From contig CAVWNV010000007.1 in assembly GCA_963756515.1 (NCBI GenBank), forward strand, positions 310,001 through 374,000: a stretch of DNA of 64,000 nucleotides, given 5' to 3'. This document shows, one piece after another, positions 60,218 through 64,000 of this stretch (position 1 is its first letter; each line of letters opens with the position of its first letter). Below the pieces are notes generated by a model. That model saw nothing but the letters and a program-made list of their open reading frames with translations, ran no database searches and had not been told where the DNA came from. This DNA is from Bog-756 sp963756515 (GTDB lineage Bacteria > Actinomycetota > Acidimicrobiia > Acidimicrobiales > RAAP-2). The translations under genes and the position numbers were made by a program.

Positions 60218-61567
60218 TCAGCCCGGTGGGCCGTCCTCCGCGGTCCAGCCGGACCCGGACGGAGCGCTGACCCTGCCAGCTCGCTCTTTCGGGGGGAAGC
60301 GGGACGGGTCGGTCTCGAACCGTTGGCGGCAGTGGTCCGAACAGAAGTGGACGACGGAGCCGTCGTGGACGGTCGACGCCGGCGCCTGGCCCGTCTGGAC
60401 CTGCATGCCGCACACCGGATCGAGGGCGTAGCCCCGGCCGCCGCCAAGCTGCCGGCGGTTCCGGTAGGCCCAGTACAGCACGGCGAACAGGGCCAGGAAG
60501 ATGAGGTTGAGATACGTGGTGTAGTCCCAGGAGAAATGGGCCGGTGCGATGTCGGTGGTGCGACGGGCCGGCACCAACCCGGCCGCGGTGAAGAGGGCCC
60601 CGGTGATCAGGCCGGCGGTCGACATGACGGCCCAGAAGACGGCCAGCATGCGGAGGGTCAGACGACCCCCGTAGTACCGCCGGTAGATGAGGAGCAGGGG
60701 GAAGGTGATCAGGTCGGCGAAGATGAACGAGATCACTCCGCCGAAGGAGATGCCGCCGGCCCACAACGATGCGGCCAGTGGGACGTTTCCGATCGAGCAG
60801 ACGAAGCTGACGATGGCGATGAGCGGCCCGACCACAACGTTTTCGAGGCTGGTCCAGAACCCGTGGCCATGGAGGAACACGACGTTCCAGACGTGGCTCG
60901 GCACGGCCACGGCCAGAAACCCGGCGACGGTGTAGCCGATCACGAGCTCCCTCCGGAGCATGGTCAAGTCGGCCATGGTGTACGTGGCCGCGTCGGCCCA
61001 GCCGGCCCTCGAGCGGAGCTTGGTCGACCACGGTTGGCGTTGGAGATCGACGTCCTCGGCCGGACCGTGGTCATGGCCGTCGGTGGTCTCCGCCGTCAGC
61101 CGCTCGCGTGCCCTGACCACCAGCCGGCCCCGGAGCCAGAGGCTCCCGACCGCAGTGAGCAGGACGATCATGACGATCCCGCCGACGAACTCGCTGACGG
61201 CGAACTGCCATCCCATCAGCACCACCAGCACGATGCCGAGCTCGACGACCAGATTGGTCGACGCGAACATGAACACGCAGACGGCCACGAAGTCAGCGCC
61301 TTTGACGAAGATGGACTTGGCCATGGCCGTGGCCGCGTAGGAGCATGACGACGAGACCATCCCGAAGAAGGAGGCCCGGGCGACCGAGGCCGGCCGGTGA
61401 TCGCCCATGGCCGACTGCAGCGACTCTCGGCTCACGAACGCCTGCACCGCGCCGGACAGCCCGAAGCCCAGGATCAAGGGCCAGAGGGTCTCCCAGAACA
61501 TGAAGAAGCCCTGGCGAAGGCTTCGCGCCGTGGTGTCGATCCAGCCGGCGCTGGCCAGCAGCGTCAT
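60218..61567 (-). CDS. Permease with C-terminal YHS metal-binding domain (CsoR-operon)
   Basis: 449 residues from ATG 61567. The first ~375 have about ten membrane helices in the permease family PF03773 style (SSSCSYAATAMAKSIFVKG, FASTNLVVELGIVLVVLM, SIGNVPLAASLWAGGISFGG). The C-terminal 60 residues are a YHS-type domain: DPVCGMQV with C386, then HFCSDHC with H407, C409, H412 and C413, which usually binds a soft metal such as copper. The csoR gene is 58 bp upstream on the same strand, so this should be a CsoR-regulated efflux or metal-handling permease. The substrate, copper or another soft metal, is inferred. Confidence 0.88.
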   Translation of the reverse strand: MTLLASAGWIDTTARSLRQGFFMFWETLWPLILGFGLSGAVQAFVSRESLQSAMGDHRPASVARASFFGMVSSSCSYAATAMAKSIFVKGADFVAVCVFMFASTNLVVELGIVLVVLMGWQFAVSEFVGGIVMIVLLTAVGSLWLRGRLVVRARERLTAETTDGHDHGPAEDVDLQRQPWSTKLRSRAGWADAATYTMADLTMLRRELVIGYTVAGFLAVAVPSHVWNVVFLHGHGFWTSLENVVVGPLIAIVSFVCSIGNVPLAASLWAGGISFGGVISFIFADLITFPLLLIYRRYYGGRLTLRMLAVFWAVMSTAGLITGALFTAAGLVPARRTTDIAPAHFSWDYTTYLNLIFLALFAVLYWAYRNRRQLGGGRGYALDPVCGMQVQTGQAPASTVHDGSVVHFCSDHCRQRFETDPSRFPPKERAGRVSAPSGSGWTAEDGPPG

Positions 61568-61625
61568 CGGGCCGTCGGACCTGGCTCTGGGCGCGGGGGT
61601 TCGTGGTCAGGCGGGACAGGGGGAG

Positions 61626-61910
61626 TCACGACCGAATCAACCTGGCGATGGCGGCCGAGGCCTCGTCGAGTTTGGCCGTGGCGTCTTCTCCGCCGGCAGC
61701 CACCGCGTCGGCCACGCAGTGGGCCAGGTGGTCGTCGAGCAGTTCGAGAGCCACCGACTGGAGGGCCCGTGTCGCCGCCGACACCTGTTCGAGGACGTCG
61801 ATGCAGTAGCGGTCGTCCTCGACCATGCGCTGCAGGCCGCGCACCTGCCCCTCGATGCGTCGCAGCCGTTTCTGAATCGCCACCTTGTCCTCGCGGTAGC
61901 CCTGCTCCAC
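61626..61910 (-). CDS. csoR: CsoR-type copper-sensing repressor
   Basis: 94 residues. The four-helix CsoR/RcnR fold is clear: VAIQKRLRRIEGQVRGLQRM, then YCIDVLEQVSAATRAL, then LELLDDHLAHCVADAV. The Cu(I) ligands are the C of YCID and the H and C of DHLAHC, the C-H-C set of CsoR rather than the RcnR set. Cu binding releases it from DNA. A matching operator lies 19 bp upstream of its start. The downstream gene is the YHS-fused permease. Confidence 0.93.
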   Translation of the reverse strand: MEQGYREDKVAIQKRLRRIEGQVRGLQRMVEDDRYCIDVLEQVSAATRALQSVALELLDDHLAHCVADAVAAGGEDATAKLDEASAAIARLIRS

Positions 61911-61929
61911 GTCGACCTCCTCTGCCTCT

Positions 61930-61948
61930 TATACCCTCTGGGGGTATA
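61930..61948. promoter_or_regulatory. CsoR operator palindrome
   Basis: TATACCCTCTGGGGGTATA is a near-perfect palindrome (8 of 9 symmetric pairs) of the TATACCC...GGGTATA type bound by CsoR in several bacteria. It lies just upstream of csoR. It predicts copper-responsive autoregulation of csoR and its permease. Confidence 0.8.
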
Positions 61949-62076
61949 GGATACGGGCTCCAGGTCCCGGCCCGATCATGCGGAGCCGACCGATCCGACC
62001 GAAGCCTTGCGGCGGGTCGTGGAGGATGTCGGAAAGGGTCGACCTGGCCCACGCCAGACCGCTGGGCACGGGTACT

Positions 62077-62172
62077 GGCACCGGCACCGGCACCGGCACC
62101 GGCACCGGCACCGGCACCGGCACCGGCACCGGCACCGGCACCGGCACCGGCACCGGCACCGGCACCGGCACC
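62077..62172 (+). repeat. Perfect hexanucleotide tandem repeat (GGCACC)16
   Basis: Sixteen uninterrupted copies of GGCACC span 62077-62172 (96 bp), with two degenerate units just before. The repeat would encode GT, HR or VP dipeptides in the three frames on either strand, but none is attached to a plausible gene. It lies 130 bp upstream of the csoR operator. Confidence 0.95.
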
Positions 62173-62238
62173 GGGTCTCCTTTCAGGCCCCCAGCGGCGG
62201 CCCGGTATGGCCCGGCCTCGGGACTCCCCGTGGGCAGA

Positions 62239-62303
62239 TTCTGAAATAGCTATACAACGTAAACTGATATACGGGATAGACCTATTCTGGAAAGCGACTA
62301 CGG
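62239..62303 (+). repeat. AT-rich dispersed element, copy B
   Basis: It contains the same two blocks as 12160-12207: TTCTGAAATAGCTATACAAC plus GTA (62239-62261), then, after 17 extra bases, GACCTATTCTGGAAAGCGAC plus TACGG (62279-62303). Identity is 19/23 and 20/25. It is about 105 bp beyond the tRNA-Arg 3' end on the tRNA strand. Confidence 0.6.
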
Positions 62304-62409
62304 ACGGAGTTCACGGCGTCAGTGGCCCGGGCGAACGCCATGGTCCGGGTGGCCGGTCGCTCGCCGCCGCGGCCCGCTTCTCCCTCTCTGCCAGGGCACG
62401 GAATGTTGG

Positions 62410-62481
62410 TGCCCCCGGCAGGACTCGAACCTGCGCCACCGGCTCCGGAGGCCGGTGCTCTATCCGCTGAGCTACGGGGGC
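62410..62481 (-). tRNA. tRNA-Arg (anticodon CCG)
   Basis: Read on the minus strand, 72 bases form a complete cloverleaf: acceptor GCCCCCG/CGGGGGC with discriminator A, D-arm GCTC/GAGC, anticodon stem CCGGC/GCCGG around CTCCGGA (anticodon CCG, reading CGG arginine codons) and T-arm GCAGG-TTCGAGT-CCTGC. CCA is not encoded. It lies divergent from argS, 133 bp away. Confidence 0.95.
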
Positions 62482-62614
62482 GTCGCACGAGCCCACGGCC
62501 CGGCCACCTGGCCCGGCCGTACCGGCGCCGGGGGCCAACTGTACTGCGGCGGCCGGGGATCGCACCCCCGAGCCACGCGGCGGTCCGGTTGAGAGGACGT
62601 ATCCTCGCACCAGC

Positions 62615-64000
62615 ATGTCCACCCGAGACCAGCTGGCCCAGGCCGTCAGTCGTGCCGTTGCCACCGTCGCCGAGCGCGACGGGTTGGACCTGTCCGCCGA
62701 CGCGGACTCGGTGCATCTCGAGCGACCGCCGAGGCGGGAGATGGGGGACTGGTCCACCAACATCGCCATGGTCAGCGCCAAGCGGGCCGGGACGAAACCC
62801 CGCGACCTGGCCGTCTCCCTGGTGGCGGCCCTCGAGGCCGATCCACCCGCGCACACCTCCGCCATCGAGGTCGCCGCGGGCGGCTTCATCAACTTCCGGC
62901 TCGACGACGGGTGGCTGTACGACGCCCTGGGCGAGCTGTTGGACCAGGGAGAGGAGCGCTACGCCCGTCCTGACGTGGGTCACGGTGAGCGGGTCCAGGT
63001 CGAGTTCATCTCGGCCAACCCCACCGGGCCGATACACGTCGGGAACGGTTGGTGGGGGAGCTACGGCGACGCCCTGGCCCGGGTACTGGACCGAGCGGGC
63101 TACCAGGTCAGTCGCGAGTACTACGTCAACGACACCGGAGGTCAGATTCGGACCCTGGGCATGAGCGTGCTGGCCCGACGGGCCGGTCTCGAGGTGCCCG
63201 AGGGCGGCTACGCCGGGGAGTACGTGACCGAGCTGGCCGGGTCCTATGAAGGTCCTGAAGACGTGACCACGGCCGGGCGGTGGGCCGCGGACCGGATCCT
63301 CCAGCACATCCGGGCCACACTGGCCTCGGTCGGGATCGTCTTCGACGAGTGGTACAGCCAGGCCTCGGTGGAGGAGAGCGGGGCCGTCGACGAGACCATC
63401 GAGCTGCTGGCGCAACAGGGCCTGGTGTTCGAGCAGGACGGCGCCACATGGTTCCGGGCCACCGAGCTCGGCGATTCCCGCGACCGTGTCCTGCGCAAGT
63501 CCGACGGGGACGCCACCTATCTGGCCGGGGACCTGGCCTACCACCGCGACAAGTTCCTGGTCAGGGGGTTCGACCGGGTGATCGACGTATTCGGCGCCGA
63601 CCACCACGGCCAGGTGGCCAGTCTGATGGCCGGTGTCGAGGCCCTCGGGATCGATCCTGGCCGGCTCGAGGTCAAGTTGGGGCAGATGGTCTCCCTCATG
63701 GACGGTGACGAGGCGGTCAAGATGGGGAAGAGGGCCGGCAACGCCATCTCCCTCGACTCCGTGGTGGCCGACATCGGCCCCGACGCCACCCGCATCCTCA
63801 GCCTCATGTCGTCGTTGGACCAGGCCACCACGTTCGACCTCGCCACCGTGCGCGAGCAGTCGGTGGAGAACCCGGTGTTCTACGTGCAGATGGCCAGCGC
63901 CCGCATCGGCGGGGTGGTCCGGAAGGCGGCCGAGCGCGACGTGGTGCGGGTGCCCGTGGAGGAGGCCGATCTCACACGCCTGACGCACCAGCGCGAGTTG
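62615..64000 (+). CDS. argS: Arginyl-tRNA synthetase (5' part, cut by window edge)
   Basis: At least 462 codons from ATG 62615, open to the window end. The class I motif HVGN (of HIGH type) is in SANPTGPIHVGNGWWGSYGD, followed by REYYVNDTGGQIRTLG, GDLAYHRDKF, DVFGADHHGQVASLMAG and KMGKRAGNAISLDS (KMSKS-like). It charges tRNA-Arg. Divergent from tRNA-Arg(CCG). A small inverted repeat GAGGA-CGTA-TCCTC lies at 62593-62606, just before the start. Confidence 0.97.
   Translation, partial: MSTRDQLAQAVSRAVATVAERDGLDLSADADSVHLERPPRREMGDWSTNIAMVSAKRAGTKPRDLAVSLVAALEADPPAHTSAIEVAAGGFINFRLDDGWLYDALGELLDQGEERYARPDVGHGERVQVEFISANPTGPIHVGNGWWGSYGDALARVLDRAGYQVSREYYVNDTGGQIRTLGMSVLARRAGLEVPEGGYAGEYVTELAGSYEGPEDVTTAGRWAADRILQHIRATLASVGIVFDEWYSQASVEESGAVDETIELLAQQGLVFEQDGATWFRATELGDSRDRVLRKSDGDATYLAGDLAYHRDKFLVRGFDRVIDVFGADHHGQVASLMAGVEALGIDPGRLEVKLGQMVSLMDGDEAVKMGKRAGNAISLDSVVADIGPDATRILSLMSSLDQATTFDLATVREQSVENPVFYVQMASARIGGVVRKAAERDVVRVPVEEADLTRLTHQREL

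Larger units (their letters stand above)
61949..62409. other. 460-bp non-coding region between csoR operator and tRNA-Arg
   Basis: This gap contains the (GGCACC)16 repeat, the AT-rich element copy B, and a stretch downstream of the tRNA. The open reading frames across the repeat are translations of the repeat only. I see no gene. Confidence 0.5.

Noticed and set aside
59567..61348. Plus-strand frame opposite the YHS permease and AlkB gene
   Set aside because: No domain content; the minus-strand permease and plus-strand AlkB are well supported in other frames.
62007..62249. Reading frames across (GGCACC)16 giving HR, GT or VP repeats
   Set aside because: They translate the repeat only; there is no start with a ribosome site, no domain and no conserved flank.
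62410..62481. Integrated element at the tRNA-Arg 3' end
   Set aside because: No integrase, no att-like duplication of the tRNA end and no phage genes; only the AT-rich element lies nearby.

Overview
The window is GC-rich, densely packed chromosomal DNA that looks like a deep-branching actinobacterium, most plausibly an Acidimicrobiia-like lineage. The evidence is a WhiB regulator, a PdtaS-type histidine kinase, the actinobacterial trio MSMEG_4193-type phosphomutase / DUF3090 / SCO1664, DUF3107, two tandem ArsA/Get3-like ATPases, many GTG starts and many 4-base ATGA/GTGA gene overlaps. I see no phage, transposase, integrase or CRISPR array. The lineage is inference from gene content; no search was run.

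Layout. 1-4.7 kb: two cyclic-di-GMP proteins (the first truncated by the window edge), a chorismate-lyase-like protein, a DinB protein and a low-molecular-weight phosphatase-like protein. 4.8-10.1 kb: an envelope/metal region with a frameshifted DUF4395 membrane protein, three ferritin-like proteins (two exported), a cupredoxin lipoprotein and an ECF sigma/anti-sigma pair. 10.2-14.1 kb: TetR regulator, glycosyltransferase, enoyl-CoA hydratase and GDP-mannose 4,6-dehydratase. 14.1-22.1 kb: a complete System I cytochrome c maturation operon, ccdA-ccmABCDEF-ccmG-ccmH/I, with most genes overlapping. 22.2-26.4 kb: quinone oxidoreductase and an Fe-S module (cysteine desulfurase, SufR-like regulator, Mrp/ApbC carrier). 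26.5-30.8 kb: cyclopropane fatty acid synthase, DUF2252 protein behind a 22-bp repeat array, and dGTPase.

30.8-37.8 kb: DUF3107, two ArsA-like ATPases, O-methyltransferase, PHP phosphatase, PdtaS-like kinase, a WhiB1-like regulator with a perfect CRP-type palindrome upstream, and a glycerophosphodiesterase. 37.8-43.8 kb: electron transfer flavoprotein etfBA, a surface acyltransferase with SGNH domain, and the conserved trio. 43.9-53 kb: MMPL transporter, FrhB-family Fe-S flavoprotein, Fpg-like glycosylase, Bcp peroxiredoxin, DEAD-box helicase, PIG-L deacetylase, glutamine amidotransferase, and a frameshifted hemolysin III/TrhA gene. 53-64 kb: aconitase, DrrAB-like ABC exporter, a second peroxiredoxin, a nonapeptide-repeat protein with an RDD membrane protein, an AlkB-like dioxygenase, a CsoR-controlled permease carrying a YHS metal-binding domain, a (GGCACC)16 tandem repeat, tRNA-Arg(CCG) and argS, which runs off the right edge.

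Functional themes: respiration and redox (c-type cytochrome assembly, ETF, aconitase, Fe-S assembly, peroxiredoxins), metal handling (CsoR/YHS permease, ferritin-like proteins, cupredoxin) and signalling (c-di-GMP, PdtaS, WhiB/CRP, ECF sigma). Points for a second look are the System I Ccm operon in an actinobacterial background, the CsoR operator and YHS-fused permease, the CRP site before whiB, a pair of dispersed AT-rich elements (12160 and 62239), two repeat arrays, a nonapeptide-repeat protein, and three apparent single-base indels that could be sequencing errors.
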